From Acanthochlamys bracteata (lineage: Eukaryota > Streptophyta > Magnoliopsida > Pandanales > Velloziaceae), in the NCBI GenBank assembly GCA_019914995.1, contig CM034132.1:5789501-5853500 (forward strand): a DNA stretch of 64,000 nucleotides, in the 5' to 3' direction. Below are positions 24,720-37,019 of this stretch, piece by piece (position 1 is the stretch's first letter; each line of letters starts with the position of its first letter). A program made the translations under genes and the position numbers. The notes under the pieces were generated by a model that was given only the letters and a program-made list of their open reading frames with translations, did no database searches and was not told where the DNA came from.

Positions 24720-26317
24720 CTGTATTATTTTTATGTAAAAACTCATTTGAGATGTTAATTTTGACTGTATTTGTTACTATTTCATTTACTACTTATAAAT
24801 CATAAAAACAAAAAATATTAACAAAAAGATTAAATACTATTTAAAATATTAATTAATTACTACTAACTTAATAAATATTAATAAAATAATATAGTAAATA
24901 AATAGTTTTACTATGTTAAATTTAAAGTTTAAAATTAAATAATATATGAAAAGGACTTAAAATTTAATAATATATTAATTACTATATATTTAATGGGATT
25001 CTAATCATTATATACCTCATTTAAAAATACGCATAAACCTAGCCAAATATTTGTTCGGCTTTAATTCTCAAACACACAATATAGTAAATATTTATCCATG
25101 CACTTTTCAGTATGAAGTTATTTTTTTAACCGAAGCCATATAGCCGTTTAAAGCCACAAAAAGCAACCTTGATTTAAGAACTCTAAAATGTAATGTTAGT
25201 CAAATGGGGCTTAAGTTATTAAAATTTTGCTAACTTATTAGGAGAATTCACAAGTTTAGCTCAATTAAGCTAGGCACTGACTTATGATCAAAAGCATCGA
25301 ATTGGTGATTTTATTTCGGGTGATTGAAGTCAATGTAAGCAGCTTTAGGAAACATTTGGGAGTGCTTATAAAATTCTGAAATAAAGAGTATCTTAGAAAT
25401 ATTTTAGAAAGCGAGCTCCACTTTTATGACCTCAATAAAATAGTAAAAATAAATGATAATAAGATGAAGATGAAGTTCAAGATAAGGTGAAGTGAATACA
25501 AAGATATAGGTGAGTGAAAGATAATCATTTAATGTTAACGTGTTTGAATATATAGTAAGATTAAAGAATTAATTATGTTTGAATAGAGATGAAATGAGTA
25601 GATAATAAAAAGTTTATAATGAAAGACTTAAATGTCCTTTTAAATTATATTAATTTATTAACATAAATTTTATTAGTATAACTTTATATTTACTTTTTTA
25701 ATAAATTTTGGATCAATTTTTTCATATTAAATTAACACTTAATAGAAAATAAATAAGTTATTTAATATAAAAATTGATCATATAGTTAATTATACAAATT
25801 GTAATTTTACAATGAAATTAATTTAAAGTGAAGTAATATAAAAATTATATGTTCTTATATAAAATGCAATTCGTGCTAAATTTTTGAATTAAAAAAATTT
25901 TTAATTTATTTAAAAAAATAAAAGGATTATTAAGAAAAAATTAAAATTTAATCTTCACCTTGTTTACACTCTATATTGGTGGAGTGTAAGCATTTAATCT
26001 CCAAACAGTACCTTTCAAGATTAAACAATTCATCTTCTCTCATTCCTGAAGACTGCAAACAGTGAACGGAGGTAAATTATTTACTATCACCTCCATTTAC
26101 CGCTAACCAAATAGAGAGTTATAGAGTGCATTCTTTTAGCTGTGAATTGCCAGTTGCTAAAGAATAACTTACTAGAATTAGTGCTATTAGAAGTGAACTC
26201 AATTTTTATTTTCTTTTATAGTGACTTTTTGCATACGGTCGAGATTAGTTATCTCAATTTGTGTATCAATGTCAAAGATGTATTTTTAATTTAGAATCTG
26301 TATATTCCCATCTGTAA
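24720..26317. other. AT-rich intergenic sequence
   Basis: No gene is seen. Segments near 25347 (GGAAACATTTGGGAGTGCTT) and 26012 (the reverse complement reads GGTACTGTTTGGAGA) could be the diverged ends of a 660-bp MITE, but the match is too weak to call. Confidence 0.4.
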
Positions 26318-26325
26318 GATTTTTG

Positions 26326-26863
26326 TAGGGGTGGCAATATGGGTTCATGGATCGGTTCCGGATCGATCCATATAATAACCGGGTAAAAAATATTCAACCC
26401 TAATCCGACCCGTTTATTTATATGGGTCAAAATTGTCAACCCTAACCCAACCTATTTATAACTAGGTCAAACTCGGATCGACCCATTTAATAATTAAATT
26501 ATTAAATAAAAATTATAAATATTAATTTTTAATAATAATATATCAAAATTATTAATTATGATGTATTTAAAAAGAAAAAATATTAATTTTGACAAATTTA
26601 TAAATTAAATAAAAATTAGTTAAAATTAAGATAAATTAAATATATATATATATAAATTAAATTTAAATTTTTTGCTATTTTTTTTAATTTTTAAATAATA
26701 TATACTATATAAATAGTTAAACGGGTTATTTTCAGGTCGACCCGAATCCGACCCTGTCTAAATTTTCGGATCATTTTTAAATCGACCCAAACCCGTCTAA
26801 CGCTTGATCCAAACCCAACCTTTTCGGATCGGTTTCGGATCGGATCGATTTTTGCCGCACCTA
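26326..26863. mobile_element. hAT-type MITE
   Basis: The ends are TAGGGGTGGCAA and TTGCCGCACCTA, a 12-bp terminal inverted repeat with two mismatches. The flanks GATTTTTG (26318-26325) and AATTTTTG (26864-26871) form an 8-bp target duplication with one mismatch, as expected for hAT elements. The interior is AT-rich with GGATCGACCC/GGGTCGA-like motifs near both ends and no ORF, so it is nonautonomous. Confidence 0.75.
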
Positions 26864-27086
26864 AATTTTTGGTTGCTAGTGTACGCTGATGGCGCGCTTG
26901 TAATTCTTTTGAGATAATATAATGCTGGTCCATTGTTTTCTTAATATAAGGAAAGCCTACAAAATCCATACTGCGACTAAAATTGTTCTCTCCTATGAAT
27001 TACGAAGTAATAAAAGGCTGCCTTTGCAGAAGAAAGATAAACTGATTAGGTAACACACTGAGTTGGGATTCTTCGCAGAAAACATG

Positions 27087-30000
27087 CTATTTTTGCTTGG
27101 CCACTTCACCAACGAGCTTTATGCGCTGTTGATGCTCTCTGACTTTATAATCCACAATCTCATTAAAAAGTTGGGAGTCTAAATCACACAGTGGCCGCCC
27201 ACAAACTGCTGCCTGCACACTCGCCATGAGTTTGGCTATCTCTCTGCCAGAGAAGCCTTCCGTACTTCTTGCAGCCTCACCAATGACATCGTCAGTGATG
27301 TCTCTGACATTGATCTTCTGCTGCCTTTTCTTGAACAAAGAGTTGAAGGAATCGCTACTGTCCTCATGAAGAATGTACTTGTCCATGTAAAGCTTGAGCA
27401 GCTTGAACCTCTGCTCTTCTCCAGGAAGAGGAAACTCAATGACATCGTCTATGCGGTCGGTAATTGCTTTGTCCAGGTCACCTGGTCTGTTTGTTGCAAG
27501 AACTAAAACAATGTCTTTGGATTGATCTCCAGTACGAAAAAGTAAAGCATTCAGAGCACTTCGCTGGGCCTCACTCATGCGAGTGCTGTTACGCCTGTGA
27601 GATGTATTACAGCATTCCGTAGAAGTTTGAGACATTAGAAGGAAGCAGTTCATCACGAAACACTAATAGAAAATTTAAGGCAACAGCTCTTTTTTCCATG
27701 AAGTATACTGGGTTAGTGCCTAATAACCTTTGTAGTATACTGCAAAGTACTCAGATATGAAGCATAACATCTGCTCAAGTTTTGCCTAAAAATCATGTTT
27801 ACAACTTGATATAGTGCATCGATCACTTGCCTAAACATAATACTTTAGCATAGTAAAACAAGCAACTAAGGGAATACTTGCTCTTAATGCAACTGCAAGA
27901 AGGTTAGTCTCATGCTTTTAATACTAAGGCTATAAAAGGGAAAAACTTACTCGCACAGGAAAGCATCTGCCTCATCAATAAAGAGCAGCAGTCCTTTTCG
28001 TGATTTCTTTGCCCAATCAAATATTTGATGAATTTTGGTCACAGCTTCCGAGCCCAAAGGTGCAACATCTCCTCCTGTCATCATTGCATAATCCAGTCCC
28101 TGTGTTTTATATTAAAAGTTAGTTTTCAAAATTGCAAATTATTTGCTAGTCCTGAATATCTAGTTCTTGGTATTCAAAATTACAAATTATTAGCTACTCC
28201 TGAATATCTAGTTCTTAGTATTCAGAATTACAAATTATTTGTTAGTCCTGAATATCTAATTCTTATAATGCAAGGATGTTGCAAGCAATAAGCAACAACA
28301 TTCCAAGTTATATTTTCTAACCATTTCCCAAAGCAATATTATTGCAGCATCTAAAACACCAGAATAACATGAAGCAAAACATACTGATTTTCTAGCCATC
28401 TCTTTTGCAACCATTGTTTTCCCTGTACCAGGAGGTCCATAGAAAAGCATATTGCAGAAAGGTGCTTGATGAGACTTTGTGTTTTCAGTAGCATGGGCCA
28501 AATGCTCAATTCGTCTCTTAAGAGGTGGATGAAGAATGATTTTATCAAAGGTACTTCGACCATCTGATGACATTTTTTTAGCAAATGTCATGGAGCCTGA
28601 GAACTTATTCTTGATGCTAGATGCAATTCCAAACCATGGAAACTTTGCAATTGATGATTCTCGAATTAATGAAGGTTGTCCCAGAATTCTATTTACGTAA
28701 GCCCACATTACTCTTGCACCTTCCCTAGAAATTCAACAACGACAAAAAGGGGTAACATCATCAAAATTCATGAAAAATATAGAAGACATAAAGTTAGTTT
28801 CACATAAAATATATATTGATTGTGCTAGGAGATGTAAGAGATAACCTAGTAGTATAGACACCAGCAGCAAGTGCAGTAACTCCTCCAACAGCCATGACTA
28901 ATTTACTTCTATCAGTGAGTAGCATCCTAAAAGCGCCTTGTAATTCCAGCAAGAAGTCAGAATGAGCAAATATGCGATCAGATCATTTCAGGAGTAGCAT
29001 TAAATCTAGCATGTTGAGATAGTATTAGTGTATCAAGTAACATTAGTAAAATAAAAATTGAAATACAAAGACCAAACAACAAACAGGTGGTATTCCTAAT
29101 CTACTTCAAACACAACGGAATTGAAGTGAGATCAGAAAGAAAATAAAGTCATGAATGTGTAATAGGTTAGATGTAAAAAGCTGCTTCTTACTCTCGCCCT
29201 CAACACCTACGCCTACGTGGTATTCCAGAAGTAACATCGCAACTACACATCTTACTGGAAATTATCATTTTGCAGGTTGTCAACATGCCATAGAAATTGG
29301 AGTTGAGAAAAGGCATAAAAGTATAACCATACTCTTTGAAATATATCAAGCCAGAGGAGTGTTGCCTTAGCAAATTCAATAAAACACATTTGCAGCAAAT
29401 TAGGCTAAGGAAACTATATTTGCATTACATGGCAACCAAAAACATATTAAACATAATGATAGTATCAAAAAGTAATTGCCTTTTGTACCGCATACTTACT
29501 TTTAAGAAATGCTTATATAAAAATGAAATAATGCATTTCAATTACCATACTTCAATTCTGCCACAAGCTTAGGTGCAGGTAAAGCTTAAATGTGTACATT
29601 CATGTAATCTTAAATATTTGTCACTACCTTCAATGTGATCAAAAGTTGCATTGATTGCTCCAACCCACTTCTCCCTTTCACCTTTCATCCGTTCCAAAAG
29701 CATTCTCTTGTTGTGTTCCTCAGTTAATTTTGCCTCATGAGCTCGTCCTTCAGCTTCAGCCAATGCTTTGACCCTTATAGTATCACGCTCTATCTCAGCT
29801 CTTTCTTTCTCAGTTTGGCGTTGTTGTGCTTGAATCTGTTCCTCAGTAGCACGCCTTGCTTGTTGTTTCCTGATTTCAGATTCCTCCTGCATCCTTACCA
29901 GCTCAGCATTTTCTCGCCTCTTAGCTTCATTCACTGTCTGAAAAGGAGAAAACCATTATCTTTATAATCTTTAAAACAACGAGAAGTCAGAAAATTTAGC

Positions 30001-31849
30001 ATATCCAATCAATTTGAATTTCAAACCATAAGTGGATCATTACTAAAAATCTATTTCCATTTGATAGTACACCACTAAACAATGTTCTCTTTAAACAAGT
30101 AGAATCAACATAAGTTGGATCTTCTTTATACATAAAGTTACATTTTTCTCTCATTTTCTCTCACCTATCACCAAATATGAAAGTCCTATTAATGGAATAT
30201 TCTTTAGTATTTGATGAATATCTGAAAACTGCCTTCAATTAATCCATCTTGAACTAGAGCTTCCCACAAGCTTTCAACTTAACTCGCATAAACTGGTTCT
30301 AGTACAACTCCATCCTAGCATTTCAACTGCACCACTTTTGTTATGCAGTTCTGGGTTCCCACATCACTAAGCATAATTTCCATATAGGAATTGGATATGT
30401 AGCAACTCAACTACATCATCTCAATGACTAGATGCTATCACTAAAACATAACAATATTGTACGACGTATAGAATCACAGTCCTTATCTATCAACATCAGA
30501 GTTATGCAGTTTCAAAACAATCAGGCAATTACACCAGCCTTTGTAAGATACATTATGACTATGACAGGACTACAGAGAATGGCAGTAAAGAAATAGTGAG
30601 AAACAGCACAAAAAAAAAAAAGCTTCACCTGCATCCTCTTTCTTGCCAGCTCATCCTCATAACGAGCCATCTGTGCCTTAGTTTGCGCCTGTTGCTGGAT
30701 CAAATTACGCTGCTCTTCAGCCAATTTCCTCTGCCTTCCCTGCCATGATAAAACTCTAATTCAATGAGTGAAACTGCTTCATATGCAACCAAGAGGAACA
30801 TGGACATTTCATTTCTTATACCATACCAATCTGGAAACTGTAGCTAAGAGAGTTTTTCAAATTTCTGGAAATATCATACCAGCTAGTAACTTATTGCAAG
30901 TTTTCACGAAACCACCAAAGACTTGGAAAGCTTGCAACAAGCACTTAATAAAACAGATCCATGGAAAATGAGAGTTGAGCTATTTACTATATCTTGATGG
31001 ACTTGCAAAGCAGTATAGTGTGCCTTCTCTGCTGCCAACTCCGCCAGACGGTTCTCCTCCTGCTTTCTCATCACATCGAGAACCTACAACAGAAACAAAA
31101 CCAATCAACAAGATGCCACAATGAACTACAAATCCAATTCGAAGTGGGAGCAGGTTAGGGATGAGGATATGATACAACACGTACTGATAAGGAGTGTTGA
31201 ACCACTAAATTGCTTCAGAAACAAAGGTATTCATATGCTTATCAATCTAAAGACACGGAAGTCCATAAAAATATTTCCAAACTCATCAAGCACTTGTTAA
31301 TGGACTCATTTAGGCAAAGCCATCTGGATCTAAACCAGGCCATGAACATCAAAAGAAAGAAAGTAGAAGCCCCTCAGTAAGAATAGTTTCCTTCACAAAA
31401 TAGTTACTAGAGTCTCAATGCAGTAAAACGCCCAACACTTGCTTGTTATCCAGAATATGAACAACTCAACTAAGACATATCTTTGCAAGATTCACAAACT
31501 AATCTCAGAAACAAGTATTGGGTTGATAAACAAAGCTCTATAAATGCTATGTATAACAGTTCATGAATTCTCATTAGGACAAAACATCGAACACCTGCTT
31601 AGCATAGGGCGAGCTGTTGATCTCCCTCAGGGCCTTCGCTCCGCGCTCGAGCGACTCAGGATCAAATCCACCAGAAGAAGAGTTAGTTGCAGACGGAGTT
31701 TCTCCTGCGGCTGGTCCCACCGCAGGATTCTGAACAGGAGAAGAGAAGCGAAATGGTCCGTCGGCGTAAGCGAGCTCAGCGGCGGCGATGGAGACCGCCG
31801 TCGCAACAGCGGCAGTAGTGGCGGCACGCGGGATGTTAATTCGTAGCAT
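27087..31849 (-). CDS. ATAD3: ATAD3-like mitochondrial AAA+ ATPase, eight exons
   Basis: Exons by eye (all GT-AG, phases consistent): 31849-31595, 31083-30988, 30739-30629, 29937-29628, 28936-28846, 28724-28385, 28099-27951, 27594-27087; about 619 codons, close to plant ATAD3. Order: N-terminal YADGPFRF and [14 protein letters not shown]; long charged coiled coil (about 60-255: [36 protein letters not shown]); one membrane segment (about 270-285, [13 protein letters not shown]); AAA+ domain with Walker A GPPGTGKT (384-391), Walker [10 protein letters not shown] (438-446), sensor Asn in ATNRPGD and TDRID arginine (about 498). The family spans the inner mitochondrial membrane and is tied to nucleoids and membrane organisation. 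The ATG at 31849 fits the family start; an in-frame ATG at 32047 would add 66 residues. No lesion is seen. Confidence 0.93.
28125..28268. repeat. 48-bp tandem repeat, three copies, in ATAD3 intron 6
   Basis: Units carry ATTRCAAATTATT and CCTGAATATCTA; ATTGCAAATT/ATTACAAATT recurs at 28131, 28179 and 28227. The plus-strand ORF over this stretch (28025-28291) has a repetitive peptide only because of the repeat. Confidence 0.85.
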
Positions 31850-32204
31850 CGATCGGTATTGATGGCAGTGGAGTTTGATTTTGATTTCAGAAGAGCGTGA
31901 AACGAAAATGGCGGGTGAAGGTTTTAGAAAGAGAGCATGAATGAAGGAGTTTTGGTTCTTTCTTTCGCAGCGGACAAAGGAGACGAGGGGAGAGAAGGAT
32001 GTTATGGATTTAGGCCTCAAACAAGAATTAAACAGGGCCAGGCCCAAAATACCTAAGGTCTTATCTTATCAACAATAAGATGAAAATACTATTACAAATC
32101 AACCTAAAATTTATGCCACTAGTTCTCATAACTCAAGCAAGCTTGCCTAAAACACCAAGTCATTCTTGGTTTGACAAGTAAGCATTAGTTGCAGCCACAT
32201 TCAA
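31850..32204 (-). promoter_or_regulatory. Likely ATAD3 5' leader and proximal promoter
   Basis: Upstream of the chosen start the minus strand stays open in frame to 32047, so part of this is probably leader. No clear TATA box is seen. Assigned by position only. Confidence 0.35.
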
Positions 32205-32211
32205 GAGATGC

Positions 32212-32290
32212 ACAATATCTTGTCTTGACCACCGACATCCCAAACAGTAAAGCTGATGTTCTTGTACACCACTGTCTTCACATTAAATCC
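32212..32290 (-). pseudogene. ARF GTPase exon fragment
   Basis: The minus strand encodes [20 protein letters not shown], then GQDK, and stops soon after. It corresponds to the ARF switch 1-switch 2 region: WDVGGQDK is the DxxGQ nucleotide-binding motif of ADP-ribosylation factors. It starts just after a TTAG, as at a splice acceptor, which suggests a piece of genomic DNA rather than a processed copy. The rest of the GTPase (P-loop, NKQD) is absent. It is probably a captured or duplicated fragment. Confidence 0.75.
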
Positions 32291-33539
32291 TAACGAACGA
32301 AAGAATCTTAACTCACTAGAATGAAAATATAACTATATACTCGTATAGAAGTACAGCTATATATAGGAAATTTTTATACTCTAAATTGGTGTGGGTAAAA
32401 AGAGTACTGAAAAGCATATTCTTGACAAAATAAAAGAAAGGATAGCCCGTCTTAAAAGCAATAACATCAATTTGTGTAGTAGCTACTAGACGCAATTTCA
32501 TATAAACATCTTGCATTCACTATTAAAGATATTAAAAAATATGTTTAGCACTTCCATTTGCCACCAAACTCCAAATACCAACTTGCATTTACTGTTCAGT
32601 CGATCACCGACGACACTTAATAAAACAAAACATACATAGAAAAATGAAATAGATAAGAAAAAACAATTATCAACTTACTTTCACCTCCACAGTAGAAATT
32701 AATGGAATGCTAGTGAAAATTTCAATCAATGGCCGACGATCGAACGCTCCGGCCGCAATGAACGAATTATGAATTGGGATGGCGAAAGCAGAAATTGATG
32801 ATGGTACCCAACTTAGCATATAATAAGGAAGAGAAGACAAATTAGCAAATTGTTAGCCCAACTTTCGATCGTCGGCCGGTAATCGAACACTCCGACCGCG
32901 ATGAACGAAATTCGGAATTGTAGCTCACGGTTAGGGGAAAGAAGAGATTTTCAGAGGGAATAGATAGAAGAACAAGGAAAGAGCAAGATGCTAAGCAGCA
33001 TCAAAGAATCACCGGCTATAGAAGATCGGTCGAGCGGGAGGGAGAAGGCTCGGCTGTGAGCGAGTAGAAGAGGAGAGAAAAAATGAAGAGAAAAAAAAGA
33101 GGAGAACAATTTTACATGAGTTGACAGAATTGCCCCTGTACAGTTCTTGCGTAAAGTTGCTCCAAGCGCGTTTCTGCGAGATAAACGTTGGCCGTTGGAT
33201 CAAGATCCGACGATTCTTAGTGTAATGCGCGCGGATGTGCGTGTATCTCCTTCCATATATATATATATAGTGCACCAATCTTTATAATCAAGCAACACTA
33301 GTGATCGAGTGAGACTGCATCTCCAACTCGCACCATTGCAATCCACTTATGCATAAACATGCATAAATGGGGTATCTAAATATATCTCTTATGCCTAATC
33401 TATCTCATTGGAATGCATATGTATGCATATGCCATTAATGATAATATACCAATATTCACACATACACGTACATACATACCACCTACGTATATGTTAGCTG
33501 CAAAAAGGACCTAACATCATGGTAGCTTAAATTGCAGGA
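32291..33539. other. Intergenic sequence with small repeats
   Basis: Two similar stretches (about 32731-32776 and 32867-32916) share TCGAACRCTCCGRCCGCRATG as a direct repeat. A (TA)n tract lies at 33255-33270. The minus-strand ORF 33009-33278 shows no recognisable features. 33410-33500 resembles 48906-48980 (GTATGCATATGCC and CGTACATACATACCACCT). Confidence 0.5.
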
Positions 33540-33874
33540 AGATGTTCTGCTATTTACCTGTAGTATTGTGAAAAATGGTAAGTTGATGAACTTCTAGTTC
33601 AAAGGCACCTTCTATGATCTCGATCCACTATGCCATGGAGTAAAAAACGAACCATGGCTGTGCTCGGTACTTCTAAAGCAGGAGTATAGGCTAGAGGTTC
33701 AAGATACTTCCTAGAGAGAAATTGAGATTGAGGCTGAGCTCTGATGCGAAAGCCACCGTCATGGGTGCTCTGTTTAGCCGGAGGTAAGTGGTCAAACCTG
33801 GTGAGAAATCGGACGAAGAATGTCTGAGAACTGTTAGTTTTGATTTTTATCAACTTTTTGCAATATGATGGCAA
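33540..33874 (-). repeat. Inverted repeat arm matching 47960-48235
   Basis: The reverse complement shares AAACAGAGCACCC, ATGACGGTGGCTTTCG/ACGTCAGAGCTCAGCC and TTCTCTCTAGGAAGTATC, ATGGTTCGTTTT and ATCAACTTACCATTTT with the plus strand of 47960-48235. This arm holds an insertion of about 25 bp. Read as protein it gives KQSTHDGGFRIRAQPQSQ; the other arm gives a close match. It lies outside the left LTR of the unknown element, while its partner lies inside the right LTR. Confidence 0.75.
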
Positions 33875-34380
33875 TAGTTGAACATCTCCTCCAAGCTACT
33901 ACTTGCAGGTACAACCATAAGATGGAAGGTGCTGCCATAGCAGTCGTTGAAGACACCTACAGATGTCAATATGGTCTAAACAAAGATCATTATGAACATA
34001 CAGTTAATATTCTCACAATCGGGAATGTCTCTATAGAGACAAAAGCTGGAGTCTACGACTACATTGTAGATATGCTCCAGGAAATAAAAAATGATATCAA
34101 ATCCATAAAGACCTTATGGACCCCAGTTGCAAAGCCAAGGCAAACCACGGCTAAACTTCACTGGAGAAATAATATGGTGAGATATTCTTCTGAAGAGAAG
34201 AATAAACTCAATATAGAAGAAATCGATCGTATATACTACGATTGTTTCCTTTCTCTGAGAAAAAAATTGGCTGGAGAAATTGATCCGGTAGATGTTTATT
34301 CGTACCACGAAAAATATTCGATAATAAATTTCTTCCGGTACAAAAATAACTCTTCACAGGAAGAAAGTGAGCAAAATTAG
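33865..34380 (+). CDS. Unrecognised 171-codon ORF
   Basis: An open frame of 171 codons with no internal stop, long for this AT-rich setting. A second in-frame ATG lies at 33922, just after TTGCAGGT, so the true start or a splice junction is uncertain. The protein is hydrophilic, contains DYIVDMLQEIKNDIKSIK and ends in an acidic Ser/Gln/Glu tail (SSQEESEQN). No family was recognised. It sits between an inverted-repeat arm and the left LTR of the unknown LTR element, on the opposite strand to that element's protein. It may belong to a related element or to a captured segment. Confidence 0.4.
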   Translation: MMAIVEHLLQATTCRYNHKMEGAAIAVVEDTYRCQYGLNKDHYEHTVNILTIGNVSIETKAGVYDYIVDMLQEIKNDIKSIKTLWTPVAKPRQTTAKLHWRNNMVRYSSEEKNKLNIEEIDRIYYDCFLSLRKKLAGEIDPVDVYSYHEKYSIINFFRYKNNSSQEESEQN

Positions 34381-34448
34381 CAAATCTATATCTTCAACGC
34401 AAAATTAGCAAATAAGCGAGCATATACGTACCATAATATGTGATGCAA

Positions 34449-34895
34449 TAGAAAACAACACGGATCTAGATAGCCGGGCGGCGGAAGGAGAAAGGTTGGA
34501 AGAAAATTAAACAGAGGAAGATCAGAGATATTAACTAAAGCTTTAGGTTTATTCACAAGTAATATGAGGGGGTGGCTCATCTAAGAGGGGAAGCCCCATA
34601 TTTATAGTACTTACAAGGGATCGCAATGGCGTATCCCATAAGCCTCATCTTGTGCTAGTGACCGACATATGCATGTGGGCATAGTACAATGATGAGACAC
34701 CATTAACTAATGACAAGACTCCACTAACCTATGTGGCCCCCGATACATAGTGGCCAAGTACAATAATGCAAGGGAATCTTATCACTATACTATTACAATA
34801 ATGGCTACAAGACAGAACGTCCCGTCAAGCCACGTTAGCGGTCATGTGCTTATGTCTTGTTACTGCTGTTTATGATAAGAAGGAATCTCTCAGCA
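34449..34895 (-). repeat. 3' LTR of the unknown element
   Basis: Pairs with 48417-48905. The minus strand begins TGCTGAGAGATTCC, has TATA-like CTATAAATATGG (34607-34596), a downstream AATAAA, and ends GTTGTTTTCTA. TGACG-type motifs lie upstream of the TATA box. Confidence 0.8.
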
Positions 34896-34952
34896 GTTCT
34901 TTGATGTGATGTTTAGGTCCCACCATGCTTTGTGCGCAAGACTCTGATCGAG

Positions 34953-35016
34953 CTAGTCGTCAATCGTGAGTGCTGCCAATGTATCCAAATCTAATGAATC
35001 GTCTGCATCGTTTATT
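34953..35016 (-). pseudogene. C-terminal end of the unknown element protein
   Basis: The frame that enters the Sirevirus at its right edge (45580) stays open on this side after one target-site copy is skipped, and reaches a TAG at 34955-34953. The tail is acidic. The continuity of frame confirms a clean insertion. Confidence 0.7.
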
Positions 35017-35021
35017 GCTTC

Positions 35022-36604
35022 TGTTAGATATTCCTGCAAGATCAACTCAAGAGGGGAGGGGTGAATTGAGTTAGTCTATAAAAATTTTCGTTAAGTTTGT
35101 AATCCTACTGGCAGAGAGCTGACAGCCGGCTGTGTCAATGCTGTAACCTGCAGACAGAAGAGTTAGTGTGTTTACTGACAGAAGTGACAAAGAGTAGTGC
35201 TCAGGGTATTTAACGTGGTTTGGCAAAACCCCTTTGCCTACATCCACGGTCGCTCTATCACCAGAGTCAAAGCTTCACTAGACCTTTATTAAGCTACAAA
35301 TACACCTAGAGCGAAGTGCTTCGCCAAGCACACATACTCTACCGGGTTTCTTCGCCAAGACAACCCCTACCAGCCTCCTGGACAAGCCTGTCCCCCTGGC
35401 TGATTTGCTAGCACTATTACAAGGTCTAAAAGCTTACACCAAGCTCTACCTGAGCTTCCTTTATCGGTGCATGCAGCACCACCTTTACACTGTAAGTGAC
35501 AAGTTACAAAAAAAATAAACAAGTATTGAGTGCAGGATCTATCTCATGAATGTTGAGTGTTTAATCAGTGATTCAGATGAGATGATCGGAGAGATTGCTG
35601 AGAGATTTCTTCAGTATCATTTGCAGCAAGATTTGTTTGTGTGGAGTAGTCAAGTTCGTGACCGGCAGTGGGAGTTTTTTTTTTGTGTAGAGTGGTAGAG
35701 TTCTTGTATGTCTCTGTTTTTGCTTGGATTCTCTCTACTTCTGTTTTCTTTTTGTTCTCTCCCTGTTTTTCTCTGTTTATCCACAAGTTTCCTCGTTGCT
35801 GTGACTCCCTTTTTATAGAACATCTTTCCTGTGTAGGAGCCGTTGAGGAACGTTGCTGTTGGCGCTCGGTTCTTCACGTCAAAGAAGGAATGGTGTTGTC
35901 CAGTGGTTCTTCAGCTGTGTTTGTGCAAAGTCTTCATGGCATTAAATGCGTTGAGGAGATTTGAATTTGCTGCCAACGGTTGAGAGCTTAATTCAGCTAA
36001 GCTTCTGTTTGAGTCTCGGTGAGCTAAGCTGCCAACGGCATGTCCAAAATAAATGCAGTGCAGGTTGACTGCTTTACTTGATCAATGACTTTGACTGCTT
36101 TCTTCCCTTGATTATTGAGCTTTTCTTTTGCGTGAAAGTGAAGATGATTTTAGCTCTTGTGAATCTTCCGCTTGAAGTCCTTGATCCGTTGTGAGTGCGG
36201 TGATTTTTAGAGGCAAGGGAAATTTCGTTGCCATTGAACATATGGGTCTCATCCCCAAACAGAGAAGTTCATATATGCTTTAGTAGCCAAACAACTGATC
36301 GTGATGTGGCCGCATTGCATCCTCATCCCGTATGTTGTTCTCTGTCCCGCCAAAGAGCATAGCGATTGGGTCATTATTTAGCCGTGGCATCTTACGTCTG
36401 TATCTTGTTCTCTGTCCCCGCTTGGCGAATCAGCGATTGATCGTGTGATGTGGCTGTGGCATCCTCTCATCCGTGTCTTTGTCCTCTCATCCGGTATGTG
36501 TAGCATAACAGTTGGTTGTAGACTTGTTTTCAGATTATTAGTCTTATATAAATCATAGTTCTTAATTCTTTGTTATCATCAAAATTATCCTTGTATTTCC
36601 AACA
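35022..36604 (-). repeat. 3' LTR of Sirevirus element 2
   Basis: Plus-strand ends TGTTAGATATTCC and TTTCCAACA. Pairs with 43986-45579 and is of the same family as the LTRs of element 1. Confidence 0.92.
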
Positions 36605-36840
36605 ATCTCCCCCTTTTTGATGATGACAAACAAATTAAGAATTATTGATTTATGTTTTTGTAAGCCATAAATTTGAATTGAAAATTTGCCATACCTTTTC
36701 ATGACTCCCTCTCAACTGGTGCATCTATTTTACTTATCTGTTTATTGCTCATGGCTCCCCCTCAGATTGAGCCAGAAATTTTTCTCCCCTTTTAACAATA
36801 CTTCTTCTAACAATAATTCTTTTTCTTTCTCCCCCTTTTG
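36605..36840 (-). promoter_or_regulatory. Polypurine tract cluster of Sirevirus element 2
   Basis: The main tract CAAAAAGGGGGAGAT abuts the 3' LTR. Similar purine runs lie at 36755-36763 and 36827-36840. Multiple tracts of this kind before the 3' LTR are a Sirevirus hallmark. Confidence 0.75.
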
Positions 36841-37019
36841 TCATCTCAAAAAGCTTATGTAACATAGCTAGATTTTTGACGTTTAGTTAAGACATAACAT
36901 AAAAGTGCAACCATTCATTTAAGCATAGCTTGTGACAAGTAAATAAACAAGCAAACATCCAGTCACATAAAACATACATCTAAGCAGATAATGAAACTAA
37001 GTCTAAGCTAAGTTTTCAA

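Noticed and set aside
25347-26012. Tourist-like MITE
   Set aside because: The ends match only loosely and no target duplication is certain.
28025-28291. Plus-strand ORF with repeated [12 protein letters not shown]-like peptide
   Set aside because: It is the 48-bp tandem repeat of ATAD3 intron 6 read on the wrong strand.
33009-33278. Minus-strand 89-codon ORF near (TA)n
   Set aside because: It covers low-complexity and pyrimidine-rich sequence and has no motif or context support.
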